From positions 1,922,001-1,986,000 of the forward strand of contig NZ_JACHJC010000001.1 of assembly GCF_014203425.1 (NCBI RefSeq): a stretch of DNA of 64,000 nucleotides, in the 5' to 3' direction. A model generated the notes under the pieces. The model was given only the letters and a program-made list of their open reading frames with translations, made no database searches and was not told the origin of the DNA. The first letter of the stretch is position 1; every line of letters begins with the position of its first letter. The stretch comes from Micromonospora echinospora. Its GTDB lineage: Bacteria > Actinomycetota > Actinomycetes > Mycobacteriales > Micromonosporaceae. The position numbers and the translations under genes are program-made. This document shows positions 37,613 through 45,978 of this stretch, piece by piece.

Positions 37613-38614
37613 ATGTCCAGCACCCGTGCCGCGCCGCCCCGCCGCCCACCCGCGCCGCAGCGCGGCAGCGCCGGCGACCGGCGCATGACCTGGCGTGACC
37701 GGCTGTACCGCTTCGACATGCGCTACATGCCGTACCTGATGATCGCGCCGTTCTTCCTGCTCTTCATCGTGTTCGGGCTGTTCCCGCTGCTGTTCAACGC
37801 GGTCGTGTCGCTGCGGAACTACCGGCTGGACGACCCGACGTTGCCGTACTGGGCGGGCATGGAGAACTTCAGCCGCCTGTCCGCCGACGAGGACTTCTGG
37901 AACGCGCTGTACAACACGTTCGGCATCTTCCTGCTCTCCACGGTGCCGCAACTGCTGCTCGCGCTGCTCGTCGCGTCGCTGCTCAACCGCAAGCTCCGGG
38001 CGCAGACGTGGTGGCGGGTCGGCGTGCTGCTGCCGTACGTGACGCCGATCGTCGCCTCGACGATGGTGTTCAGCGTCTTCTTCTCCCGCGACTTCGGCAT
38101 GGCCAACTGGGCGCTCGGTCTGCTCGGCATCGGCGGCGCGGACGACCCGATCGACTGGCGGGCCGGCAAGCTCCAGGCCTGGATCGCCATCGCCACCATG
38201 GTCAACTGGAAGTGGATCGGCTACAACGCGCTGCTCTACCTGGCCGCCATGCAGTCCATCCCGCGCGACGTCTACGAGGCCGCGGCGATCGACGGCGCCG
38301 GGCCGTGGAAGCAGCTCTGGCGGATCACCGTCCCGATGATCCAGCCGGTGGTGGTGTTCACAGTCATCCTCTCCACCATCGGCGGGTTGCAGCTGTTCAC
38401 CGAGCCGATGCTGTTCGATCCGAACGCCCAGGCCGCGACCGGCGGGCCGGACGGCGAGTGGCAGACCATCGCCCAGCTCATCTACAAGGTCGGCTGGAAG
38501 GACCTGAACCTCGGGTACGCCGCCGCCATGTCCTGGGCGCTGTTCCTGATCATCCTGGTCGTGGCCGGCCTCAACTATTTGCTGACCAACCGACTCTCCG
38601 GAGGCCGCCGGTGA
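37613..38614 (+). CDS. ABC sugar transporter permease 1 (MalF-type)
   Basis: 333 residues. After a basic Arg/Pro-rich tail come six membrane helices, the first MPYLMIAPFFLLFIVFGLFPLLF (about 35-57). The inner-membrane EAA loop EAAAIDGAGPWKQLWRITVPMI (about 222-243) is the ATPase contact site of sugar permeases. It is the partner of the next permease, with which it overlaps (GTGA). No ATPase gene lies in the operon; in actinomycetes a shared MsiK-type ATPase serves many such transporters. It starts 70 bp after the binding-protein gene. Confidence 0.95.
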   Translation: MSSTRAAPPRRPPAPQRGSAGDRRMTWRDRLYRFDMRYMPYLMIAPFFLLFIVFGLFPLLFNAVVSLRNYRLDDPTLPYWAGMENFSRLSADEDFWNALYNTFGIFLLSTVPQLLLALLVASLLNRKLRAQTWWRVGVLLPYVTPIVASTMVFSVFFSRDFGMANWALGLLGIGGADDPIDWRAGKLQAWIAIATMVNWKWIGYNALLYLAAMQSIPRDVYEAAAIDGAGPWKQLWRITVPMIQPVVVFTVILSTIGGLQLFTEPMLFDPNAQAATGGPDGEWQTIAQLIYKVGWKDLNLGYAAAMSWALFLIILVVAGLNYLLTNRLSGGRR

Positions 38615-39471
38615 CGACGCGACGTGTGGTGGCCCGGGCGCCGCAGGACACCCCGGCCGGCCTCTGGACCTATCTGCTCCTCGCGGTCAGCATGCTGTTC
38701 GCCGCGTTCCCGCTCTACTGGATGTTCGTCATCGCCACCAGTAACGACGAGGCGCTGGCGAAGCTGCCGCCCGCGGTGATCCCCGGCGACCGGTTCCTGA
38801 CGAACGTCGAGGAGGTCTTCTCCCTCCAGGACGTCTACTTCGCCGCCTCGCTCGTCAACAGCGTCATCGTCTCCGCGGTGGTGACCGCCTCGGTGCTGTT
38901 CTTCTGCTCGCTGGCCGGGTTCGCGTTCGCCAAGCTGCGCTTCAAGGGCAGCGGCGCGCTGATGCTGTTCGTGGTGCTCACGCTCACCGTGCCCAACCAG
39001 CTCGGCATCGTCGCGCTCTACATCGTGATGGGCAAGCTCGGCTGGAACGGCACGCTGCTCGCGGTCATCGCGCCCGGCCTGGTCACCGCGTTCGGCGTGT
39101 TCTACATGCGGCAGTTCATCGTGAACACCGTCCCGGACGAGCTTGTCGAGTCGGCCCGGGTCGACGGCGCCACGACCATGCGGGTGTACGCGACGATTGT
39201 GGTCCCCTCGATCCGCCCGGCGCTGGCGGTGCTCGGCCTGCTCACGTTCGTGGCCACCTGGAACGACTTCCAGTGGCCGCTGATCACGCTCAGCGGCACC
39301 GACTACCCCACCTCGATGGTGGCGGTCTCCGACCTGGCCAGCGGCAACTACGTGATCTACCGGCGGGTGCTCGCGGGCGCGTTCATCGCCACCGTCCCCC
39401 TGCTGGTCATGCTGTTCATCGGTGGACGTCAGATCGTCCGCGGAATCATGGAAGGCGCGGTGAAGTCGTGA
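38611..39471 (+). CDS. ABC sugar transporter permease 2 (MalG-type)
   Basis: 286 residues from GTG 38611, overlapping permease 1 by 4 bp. It has six membrane helices, the first at about 17-36 (LLLAVSMLFAAFPLYWMFVI). The EAA loop is ESARVDGATTMRVYATIVVPSIRPAL. The C-terminus WNDFQWPLITLSGTDYPTSMVAVSDL fits MalG-type subunits. Its stop overlaps the GTG of the beta-mannosidase (GTGA), so import and hydrolysis are translationally coupled. Confidence 0.95.
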   Translation: MTTRRVVARAPQDTPAGLWTYLLLAVSMLFAAFPLYWMFVIATSNDEALAKLPPAVIPGDRFLTNVEEVFSLQDVYFAASLVNSVIVSAVVTASVLFFCSLAGFAFAKLRFKGSGALMLFVVLTLTVPNQLGIVALYIVMGKLGWNGTLLAVIAPGLVTAFGVFYMRQFIVNTVPDELVESARVDGATTMRVYATIVVPSIRPALAVLGLLTFVATWNDFQWPLITLSGTDYPTSMVAVSDLASGNYVIYRRVLAGAFIATVPLLVMLFIGGRQIVRGIMEGAVKS

Positions 39472-41915
39472 GCCGTCGAACGTTGCTGCACGAGGGGTGG
39501 ACGCTGCGGGCCGAGCCCGGCCCGGCGGTGCCGCCGGAGATCGCCGGGGTGGCGGTGCCGGCGACGGTGCCCGGCTGTGTGCACACCGACCTGCTCGCGG
39601 GCGGCCTCATCCCCGACCCGTACCGGGACGACAACGAGAACCGCCTCACCTGGATCGGCCGCATCGACTGGGTCTACGAGACCGCATTCTCCTGGCGGCC
39701 CGGCGACGACGAGCGGGTCGACCTGGTCTGCGCTGGTCTGGACACCGTCGCCACAGTGACGCTCAACGGCGTCGAGGTCGGCCGCACCGAGAACCAGCAC
39801 CGCTCGTACCGCTTCGACGTCCGCGCGCTGCTGCGCCCGGACACCAACACCCTGGCCGTACGCTTCGACTCCCCCTACCGGTACGCCGAGGCGCACCGGG
39901 ACCGGCTCGGCGACCGGCCCAACGCCTATCCGGAGCCGTTCCACTTCATCCGCAAGACCGCCTGCAACTTCGGCTGGGACTGGGGACCGACGCTCGTCAC
40001 CGCCGGCATCTGGCGCGACATCGGCCTGCACGCCTGGTCCACGGCTCGGCTCGCGTCGGTGCGGCCGCTCGTCACTGTGGTCGACGGCGTCGGCCGGGTC
40101 GAGCTGCGCGCCGAGGTCGAGCGGGCCGGCGACGAGCCGCTGACCGTCCGCGCCGCCGTCGCCGGGGTCACCGCCGAGATCGCCGTACCGGCGGGGGAGC
40201 GGACCGCCGTCGTGACGCTCACTGTCGCCGACCCCGCGCTGTGGTGGCCCATCGGGTACGGCGACCAGCCGCGCTACGACCTCGACGTGAGCCTGCACGC
40301 CATTGACGGCCGGGAGCTGGACGCCGAGTCCCGCCGGATCGGCTTCCGCTCGGTACGGCTGGACACCACGCCCGACGCCCACGGCACCCCGTTCGCGCTG
40401 CACGTCAACGACGTGCCGGTGTGGGTGAAGGGCGTCAACTGGATCCCCGACGACGCGTTCCCGAACCGGGTCACCCGTGACCGTCTCGCGCAGCGGTTCG
40501 GCCAGGCGGCCGGCGCGCACGTCAACCTGCTGCGCGTCTGGGGCGGCGGCCGGTACGAGTCGGACGACTTCTACGACCTCGCCGACGAGATGGGCCTGCT
40601 GGTGCAACAGGATTTCCTGTTCGCCTGCGCGGCGTACCCGGAGGAGGAACCGTTCCGCACCGAGGTCGAGGCGGAAGCACGGGGGCAGGTCACCCGGCTC
40701 GCCGGGCACCCCTCGCTGGTGCTCTGGACCGGCAACAACGAGAACATCTGGGGCTGGCACGACTGGGACTGGCAGGAACCCCTGGCCGGGCGCACCTGGG
40801 GACGCGGCTACTACCTGGAGCTGCTCCCCGCGATCGTCGGCGAACTCGACCCCACGGTCCCGTACTGGCCGGGAAGTCCCTGGTCCGGCAGCGAGGAGCT
40901 CCACCCCAACGACCCGGCGCACGGCACCACGCACATCTGGGACGTCTGGAACACAGACGACTACACGCGCTACCGGGACTACGTGCCCCGGTTCGTGGCC
41001 GAGTTCGGCTACCAGGCGCCACCCGCGTACGCGACGCTGCGCCGGGCGCTCTCCGACGAACCGCTCGCGCACGACTCGCCGGGCATGACCCACCACCAGA
41101 AGGCCGCCGACGGGGACCGAAAGCTCCGGCGCGGGCTCGACGCCCACCTGCCGCCACCCGCCGGCTTCGACGACTGGCACTACCTCACCCAGCTCAACCA
41201 GGCCCGCGCCATCCAGCTCGGCGTGGAACACTTCCGCTCGCACCGGCCGGTCTGCGCCGGCACCGTCGTGTGGCAACTCAACGACTGCTGGCCGGTCACG
41301 TCCTGGTCGGCGATCGACGGCGACGGCCGTCGCAAACCCCTGTGGTACGCGCTGCGCCGCGCCTACGCCGACCGGCTGCTCAGCGTGCAGCCGCGCGACG
41401 GCGGGCTGGCGCTGGTCGCGGTGAACGAGACCGCCGAGGCGTGGAGCGGGCCGGCCACCGTCACCCGGCTGACAGTCACCGGGGAGCCGAGGGCGAAGAC
41501 CTCGGTCGACCTCGACGTCCCGGCGTACTCCTCGGTCGTGGTGGCGCTGCCGGCGGAGCTGGCGCGGCCGGACGACGGGCGCGCCGAACTGCTCGTCGCG
41601 GACGCCGGGGAGGCCGCGGAGCGCGCGCTGTGGTTCTTCGCCGAGGACCGTGACGTGCGCTGGCCGGCGGCGGAGTGGGACGCGGTGGTCGAACCGGCGG
41701 CCGGCGGCCGGCGGGTCCGGGTGACCGCTCGGACCGTGCTGCGCGACCTGACGCTGTTCGCGGACCGCCTCGACCCGGCCGCGCAGGTGGACCGGGCGCT
41801 GGTGACGCTGCTGCCGGGGGAGAGCGTGACGTTCACCGTGCGCGCCACCCGCCCGCTCGACGCCGCCGCGCTCACCTCCCGACCGGTGCTGCGCTGCGTC
41901 AACGACCTCACCTGA
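39468..41915 (+). CDS. Beta-mannosidase (glycoside hydrolase family 2)
   Basis: 815 residues from GTG 39468. It hydrolyses terminal beta-mannosyl residues. There is no signal peptide, so it acts in the cytoplasm on imported sugar. The GH2 layout is complete: the N-terminal jelly roll starts GWTLRAEP, the Ig-like domain follows, and the TIM barrel starts near VWVKGVNWIPDDAFPNRVTRDR. The acid/base is Glu425 in WTGNNENIWGWHDW and the nucleophile Glu512 in VAEFGYQAPP. The WDWGP motif (about 170-174) is also typical of beta-mannosidases. It is the last gene of the operon. It was probably induced by release of the LacI repressor. Confidence 0.95.
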   Translation: MSRRTLLHEGWTLRAEPGPAVPPEIAGVAVPATVPGCVHTDLLAGGLIPDPYRDDNENRLTWIGRIDWVYETAFSWRPGDDERVDLVCAGLDTVATVTLNGVEVGRTENQHRSYRFDVRALLRPDTNTLAVRFDSPYRYAEAHRDRLGDRPNAYPEPFHFIRKTACNFGWDWGPTLVTAGIWRDIGLHAWSTARLASVRPLVTVVDGVGRVELRAEVERAGDEPLTVRAAVAGVTAEIAVPAGERTAVVTLTVADPALWWPIGYGDQPRYDLDVSLHAIDGRELDAESRRIGFRSVRLDTTPDAHGTPFALHVNDVPVWVKGVNWIPDDAFPNRVTRDRLAQRFGQAAGAHVNLLRVWGGGRYESDDFYDLADEMGLLVQQDFLFACAAYPEEEPFRTEVEAEARGQVTRLAGHPSLVLWTGNNENIWGWHDWDWQEPLAGRTWGRGYYLELLPAIVGELDPTVPYWPGSPWSGSEELHPNDPAHGTTHIWDVWNTDDYTRYRDYVPRFVAEFGYQAPPAYATLRRALSDEPLAHDSPGMTHHQKAADGDRKLRRGLDAHLPPPAGFDDWHYLTQLNQARAIQLGVEHFRSHRPVCAGTVVWQLNDCWPVTSWSAIDGDGRRKPLWYALRRAYADRLLSVQPRDGGLALVAVNETAEAWSGPATVTRLTVTGEPRAKTSVDLDVPAYSSVVVALPAELARPDDGRAELLVADAGEAAERALWFFAEDRDVRWPAAEWDAVVEPAAGGRRVRVTARTVLRDLTLFADRLDPAAQVDRALVTLLPGESVTFTVRATRPLDAAALTSRPVLRCVNDLT

Positions 41916-41940
41916 GGTGGGCGCCCATCTCCGTCGATTT

Positions 41941-41968
41941 GAAGACTTCTGCAAGTGCTAAAGTCTTC
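41941..41968. promoter_or_regulatory. Interrupted palindrome upstream of arsR-like gene (candidate operator)
   Basis: GAAGACTT (41941-41948) and AAGTCTTC (41961-41968) are perfect 8-bp complements separated by 12 bases, 22 bp before the ArsR ATG. The TAAAGT within the right part could be the -10. This is a normal place and form for an autoregulatory ArsR operator. Confidence 0.6.
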
Positions 41969-41990
41969 AGAGTCGTCGGGGGGTTGAATC

Positions 41991-42329
41991 ATGTCGGTGC
42001 CGCTGTACCAGGCGAAGGCGGAGCTGTTCCGGACCCTCGGGCACCCGGTCCGCATCCGGGTGCTCGAACTGCTCCAGGACGGGCCGAAGCCGGTACGCGA
42101 CCTCCTCGCCGCCATCGACGTGGAGGCGTCGAACCTCTCCCAGCAGCTCGCCGTGCTGCGCCGCGCCGGCATGGTCACCTCCTACCGGGACGGCCCCCTG
42201 GTCATGTACGCGCTCAGCACCCCCGACGTGGCCGACCTGCTCGCCGCCGGGCGGCGCATCCTCGGCGCGGTCCTCACCGACCGGGACGCCCTGCTGGACG
42301 AGCTGCGGGCCTCCGGGGCGGACCGGTGA
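41991..42329 (+). CDS. ArsR family winged-helix regulator (no cysteines)
   Basis: 112 residues with GGGGGG before the ATG. It has the ArsR DNA-binding core: LFRTLGHPVRIRVLELLQDGPKPVRDLLAAIDVEASNLSQQLAVLRRAGMV, in which SNLSQQLAVL is the recognition helix. It has no Cys at all, so neither Cys-metal nor Cys-persulfide sensing is possible; His/Asp-based or redox-independent sensing remains. Its stop overlaps the SulP start (GTGA), a conserved type of pairing, so it likely controls its own operon through the palindrome at 41941. Confidence 0.93.
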   Translation: MSVPLYQAKAELFRTLGHPVRIRVLELLQDGPKPVRDLLAAIDVEASNLSQQLAVLRRAGMVTSYRDGPLVMYALSTPDVADLLAAGRRILGAVLTDRDALLDELRASGADR

Positions 42330-44026
42330 GCACGGCGGCGGCCGGTCGCCTTCGCGCCGCCGAGGTCGTGCGGCAGGCTGGCCGGCTGTTCGGCGGGCTG
42401 CTGCCCGGCCGGGCCGACTGGGCGGCAGTGCGCCGCTCGCCCCGGCGCGACCTGCTCGCCGGCCTCACCGTCGCCGTGGTGGCGCTGCCCCTGGCGCTTG
42501 CCTTCGGCGTCACCTCCGGGCTCGGCGCGCAGGCCGGCCTGGTCACCGCAGTGGTCGCCGGGGCCGTCGCGGCGATCTTCGGCGGCTCCAACCTCCAGGT
42601 CTCCGGCCCCACCGGGGCCATGACCGTCGTGCTGGTGCCGGTGGTGCAGCAGTTCGGCGCCGGTGGCGTGCTGATGGTCGGCGCGCTGGCCGGGCTGATC
42701 CTGATCGCGCTCGCCCTGGCCCGCCTCGGCCGGTACGTCCGCTACCTGCCGACTCCGGTGATCGAGGGCTTCACCGCCGGCATCGCCGTCGTCATCGCGC
42801 TGCAACAGGTGCCGGCCGCGCTCGGCGTCGCCGGGGCGCACGGCGAGAAGGTGTGGGCGGTGGCCGCCGACGCGGTCGCCCGGTTCGCCGCGCATCCCCG
42901 GCCCGCCGCGATCGCTGTGGCGCTCGGCGTGGCGGCGCTGATGCTGCTCGGCGCCCGGTGGCGGCCCGCCGTGCCGTTCTCCCTGGTCGGGGTGGCCGCC
43001 GCCACGATCCTCGCCGAGCTGGCCCCGATCGACCTGGCCCGGATCGGCGAGCTGCCGCAAGGGCTGCCCGCGCCGTCGCTGGCCTTCCTCGACTTCGGCG
43101 CGCTGGGCGTACTGCTGCCGAGCGCCCTGGCCGTGGCCGCGCTCGCCGCGCTGGAGAGTCTGCTGTCCGCCACTGTGGCGGACGGCATGACGGTGGGTGA
43201 GCGGCACGACCCGGACCGGGAACTGTTCGGCCAGGGCCTGGCCAACCTCGCCTCCCCGGTGTTCGGCGGCATCCCGGCGACCGCCGCCATCGCCCGTACG
43301 GCGGTCAACGTCCGCGCCGGGGCGTCCTCGAAGCTCGCCGCGCTCACCCACGCGGTCGCCCTCGCCGCGATCGTGCTCGCCGCCGCCCCGCTCGTCGGCC
43401 GAATCCCGCTGGCCGCCCTGGCCGGCGTGCTGCTCGCCACCACCGTCCGGATGGTGGAGGCCGCCTCCCTGCTGGCGCTGATGCGGGCCACCCGGGCCGA
43501 CGCGGTGGTGCTGGTGCTGACGTTCGCCGTCACTGTGATCTGGGACCTGGTGACGGCTGTGGTAGTCGGGCTCGCCGTCGCGGTCGTGCTGGCGCTGCGC
43601 GCGGTGGCCCGCAGCGCCAGGCTGGAACAGGTGCCGCTGGACACCGGCGAGCACAGCGCCGAGGAGCACGAGCTGCTCGCCGAGCACATCGTGGCGTACC
43701 GGCTCGACGGGCCGCTGTTCTTCGCCGCCGCGCACACCTTCCTGCTGGAGCTGGCCGAGGTGGCCGACGTGCGGGTGGTGATCCTGCGGATGTCCCGCGT
43801 CTCCACCATCGACGCCACCGGCGCCCAGGTGCTCGGCGACGCCATCGCCCGGCTGCGCGGCCGGGGGATCACGGTGCTGATCTCCGGCATCACCCCGGGC
43901 CACGACCAGGTGCTCAGCACGCTCGGCGTCGCCGAGGAGCTGCGCCGCGAGGGCCTGGTGTTCGCGGACACCCCGGCCGCCATCCGGTACGCCCGGGGTG
44001 TCGCCCTCGCCGCGAGCCCTGCCTAG
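42326..44026 (+). CDS. SulP family anion transporter with STAS domain
   Basis: 566 residues from GTG 42326, overlapping the regulator's stop by 4 bp. The N-terminal ~430 residues hold the 10-14 membrane segments of the SLC26/SulP fold, starting RDLLAGLTVAVVALPLALAFG and including the signature VSGPTGAMTVVL and a conserved FGGIPATAAIARTAVN. The C-terminal STAS domain (about 455-560) has VVILRMSRVSTIDATGAQVL, where the Ser/Thr region matches the phospho-site of anti-sigma antagonists. Substrates in this family include sulfate, bicarbonate and dicarboxylates; I cannot tell which applies. It ends on CTAG, sharing bases with the stop of the next, convergent gene. Confidence 0.95.
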   Translation: MSTAAAGRLRAAEVVRQAGRLFGGLLPGRADWAAVRRSPRRDLLAGLTVAVVALPLALAFGVTSGLGAQAGLVTAVVAGAVAAIFGGSNLQVSGPTGAMTVVLVPVVQQFGAGGVLMVGALAGLILIALALARLGRYVRYLPTPVIEGFTAGIAVVIALQQVPAALGVAGAHGEKVWAVAADAVARFAAHPRPAAIAVALGVAALMLLGARWRPAVPFSLVGVAAATILAELAPIDLARIGELPQGLPAPSLAFLDFGALGVLLPSALAVAALAALESLLSATVADGMTVGERHDPDRELFGQGLANLASPVFGGIPATAAIARTAVNVRAGASSKLAALTHAVALAAIVLAAAPLVGRIPLAALAGVLLATTVRMVEAASLLALMRATRADAVVLVLTFAVTVIWDLVTAVVVGLAVAVVLALRAVARSARLEQVPLDTGEHSAEEHELLAEHIVAYRLDGPLFFAAAHTFLLELAEVADVRVVILRMSRVSTIDATGAQVLGDAIARLRGRGITVLISGITPGHDQVLSTLGVAEELRREGLVFADTPAAIRYARGVALAASPA

Positions 44027-44706
44027 GCTTTCGTCACCTCGGCGTCCACCTCCTCCTGCTTCCGCACGCCGAAGGCGATCAGGTAGCCGAGGATCCACAC
44101 CTCGCCCACGGTGGCGGGTACCACCAGCAGGTCACCGGCGATGCCGGCGCCGGGGGCGAGGTACGCGACGAACGTCATGAGCACGTAGCCGACGCCACCG
44201 GCGACGAGAACCCAGCCGAGAGGGCGGGGCAGCCAGCCCGACCGGAGCACGCACCAGCCCATCGGCACCAGCCACAGGCCGAAGAAGAGCCCGCCCACCT
44301 CCCACAGGTTCCCGCTGACCAGGTAGAGAAGCTGGACGGTGTCGGCGTCGCCCGGCCCGCCGGTCGCCACCCCCAGGGCCGTCGCGAGCACGGCCGCGCT
44401 GCCGAGGATCGCGACCGCGTTGACGAGCCCGAAGGCGGCGATGCTGCCCGCGGCGGTGCTGTCGACAGTCCGGAACAGGCGGTGGAACCAGACGGCGGTG
44501 AGCGCCTGGGTGAGGACGACGAGCAGTTCGAGGGCGATGCCGAGGCGGGCCAGCGACTCGTGGGCAACCAGGTTGGCGAGCGTCGCGCCCGCGTCGTCCG
44601 CGTCGAAGATCATCGGGCGGACGGTGAGGAACCCCAGCGCGCCGGTGACGGCGAGCCCGAGGTAGAACAGCCCGGTCACGCGGGCGGTACGGATCAGCTG
44701 GTGCAT
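44023..44706 (-). CDS. DUF4386 family membrane protein
   Basis: 227 residues with six hydrophobic segments; it starts RTARVTGLFYLGLAVTGALGF, the usual opening of DUF4386 proteins, and includes the conserved VWFHRLFR and a GNLWEVGGLFFGLWLVPMG. Function is unknown. AAGGAG lies a few bases before the ATG. It is divergent from a TetR gene with two operator copies between, so it is the most likely target of that regulator; the pair may answer a small lipophilic compound. The stop codon overlaps that of the SulP gene by 3 bp on the opposite strand. Confidence 0.9.
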   Translation of the reverse strand: MHQLIRTARVTGLFYLGLAVTGALGFLTVRPMIFDADDAGATLANLVAHESLARLGIALELLVVLTQALTAVWFHRLFRTVDSTAAGSIAAFGLVNAVAILGSAAVLATALGVATGGPGDADTVQLLYLVSGNLWEVGGLFFGLWLVPMGWCVLRSGWLPRPLGWVLVAGGVGYVLMTFVAYLAPGAGIAGDLLVVPATVGEVWILGYLIAFGVRKQEEVDAEVTKA

Positions 44707-44748
44707 GGCGGCTCCTTGAGGGTGATCGACGTGCCGTGGCTGGGGGTT

Positions 44749-44784
44749 GCCTTACGTCGTAAGGCCAACCATACGTTGTAAGGT
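44749..44784. promoter_or_regulatory. Two TetR operators between divergent genes
   Basis: GCCTTACGTCGTAAGGC (44749-44765) is a perfect 17-bp palindrome. CCATACGTTGTAAGG (44769-44783) repeats its pattern with two changes; their centres are 19 bp apart. They fill the space between the DUF4386 and TetR start codons, so the repressor probably controls both genes. Confidence 0.8.
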
Positions 44785-44792
44785 CAAGGGAG

Positions 44793-45497
44793 ATGGGGAG
44801 CCGGATGGGAGCGAGGAAACCTCGGGAGCCGCTGAGCCGCGAGCGGGCCCTGGCCAGCGCGATCGCCCTTGTCGACGCCGAAGGGATGGCGGCGCTCACG
44901 ATGCGCCGGCTCGCCGCCGAACTCGGCGTCGAAGCCATGTCGCTCTACCACCACCTACCCGGCAAGGCCGGACTGCTCGACGGCCTCGTGGACGCGGTCG
45001 CCACGGAGATCACCGCAGCCGCCGAGCTTGCCGAGGCGGACGCGCCCGGCGGCGACTGGCGAACCCGGCTGCGGCTGCGCTTCCTCGCCGCGCGCGCGGT
45101 CATGCTGCGGCACCCGTGGGCACCCGCGCTGCTCAGCTCCCGCCCGACCGTCCCCGCCGGGGTGTACGCCTACTACGACGGCATCCTCGCCACCCTCGTC
45201 GAGGGCGGCTTCTCGTACCGGATCGCCCACCGGGCGCTGCACGCGTTCGGCAGCATGGCGCTCGGCTTCGCGCAGGAGGTGTTCCGCCCGGACGCGGGCG
45301 GGGCAGCCGACGACGCAGCCGCGGAAGCGGAGATGATGGCGCTGGCCGAACGGCTGCCGCACCTGGCCGCGATGGTGGCCGCCGAGACGCACGACGCGGC
45401 CGATCCGACGCTCGGGTGGTGCGACAGCCAGACCGAGTTCGAGTTCACACTCGACCTGCTCTTCGACGGCCTCGAACGACACCTGCCGCACCCCTGA
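44793..45497 (+). CDS. TetR family transcriptional regulator
   Basis: 234 residues. The N-terminal helix-turn-helix is ALASAIALVDAEGMAALTMRRLAAELGVEAMSLYHHLPGKAGLLDGLVDAV, where MSLYHHLPGK is the recognition region of the TetR class with a TetR_C-like effector domain behind it (about 85-230). The effector domain includes HPWAPALLSSRPTVPAGVYAYYDGIL and an Asp/Ala-rich loop. The two palindromes just upstream are its likely binding sites. Its divergent partner is a DUF4386 membrane protein. The ligand is unknown. Confidence 0.94.
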   Translation: MGSRMGARKPREPLSRERALASAIALVDAEGMAALTMRRLAAELGVEAMSLYHHLPGKAGLLDGLVDAVATEITAAAELAEADAPGGDWRTRLRLRFLAARAVMLRHPWAPALLSSRPTVPAGVYAYYDGILATLVEGGFSYRIAHRALHAFGSMALGFAQEVFRPDAGGAADDAAAEAEMMALAERLPHLAAMVAAETHDAADPTLGWCDSQTEFEFTLDLLFDGLERHLPHP

Positions 45498-45700
45498 CCC
45501 GCCCCGGTACGGCCCGCTCGGCTCGGTGTTCGCCGCTGACGCACACCCGCCGGGCGTTCGGCCGGACCCGACCGGCCGAGCCTGCTCGACGATCTGGAGA
45601 ACATCCGGCCCTGACCGCCCGGCGCCGGGCGGGGCCCGCCGCTGCGGACGTCCCGCCGGGCCGGCGGGTTCGGGCGGCGCCGGGCGGGTACCAGGGCGGC

Positions 45701-45874
45701 ATGACTGATCCGGTTGAGCTGTCCGAACTGCACGCCGGAGGCGCCGACCCCGACGACGTCACCCCGGACGAGCCGCACGCGGACCTGGACGGAACCGACG
45801 AGAACTCACCGGCCGAGTTCGGCCTGCCCATAGACGGCACCGCGCCGGCCGAGGAGGACCCCATCCGGCCCTGA
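45701..45874 (+). CDS. Very small acidic protein (57 aa), hypothetical
   Basis: 57 residues, beginning MTDPVELSELHAGGADPDDV and ending EEDPIRP. More than a quarter of the residues are Asp/Glu, with few basic residues and no hydrophobic core, so it is probably unfolded alone. GGGCGGC precedes the ATG at a usable distance. Similar short Asp/Glu/Pro-rich proteins are seen in actinomycetes, but I do not recognise a family. A 19-bp hairpin starts 31 bp after the stop and would end the transcript. The gene is plausible, not certain. Confidence 0.5.
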   Translation: MTDPVELSELHAGGADPDDVTPDEPHADLDGTDENSPAEFGLPIDGTAPAEEDPIRP

Positions 45875-45905
45875 CCTGCCGTCGTGCAGCGCGCCCTCGC
45901 GGCGA

Positions 45906-45956
45906 GTGGAACGCCACGGGTGTCAAACGGGACCGGAGACACCCATGGCGTTCCAC
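45906..45956. repeat. Long hairpin (19-bp arms, one mismatch)
   Basis: GTGGAACGCCACGGGTGTC (45906-45924) pairs with the sequence at 45938-45956 at 18 of 19 positions, with a 13-base loop. It sits between two convergent genes, so it may terminate both. The arms are longer and less GC-only than the other terminators here, which also suits a dispersed palindromic repeat. Confidence 0.8.
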
Positions 45957-45978
45957 CCAACGGCTCTGCGGGCGAGCA

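Noticed and set aside
45526..45708. 60-codon plus-strand frame after the TetR gene
   Set aside because: Random Pro/Arg/Gly composition, no ribosome site, and it runs into the better supported acidic-protein frame.
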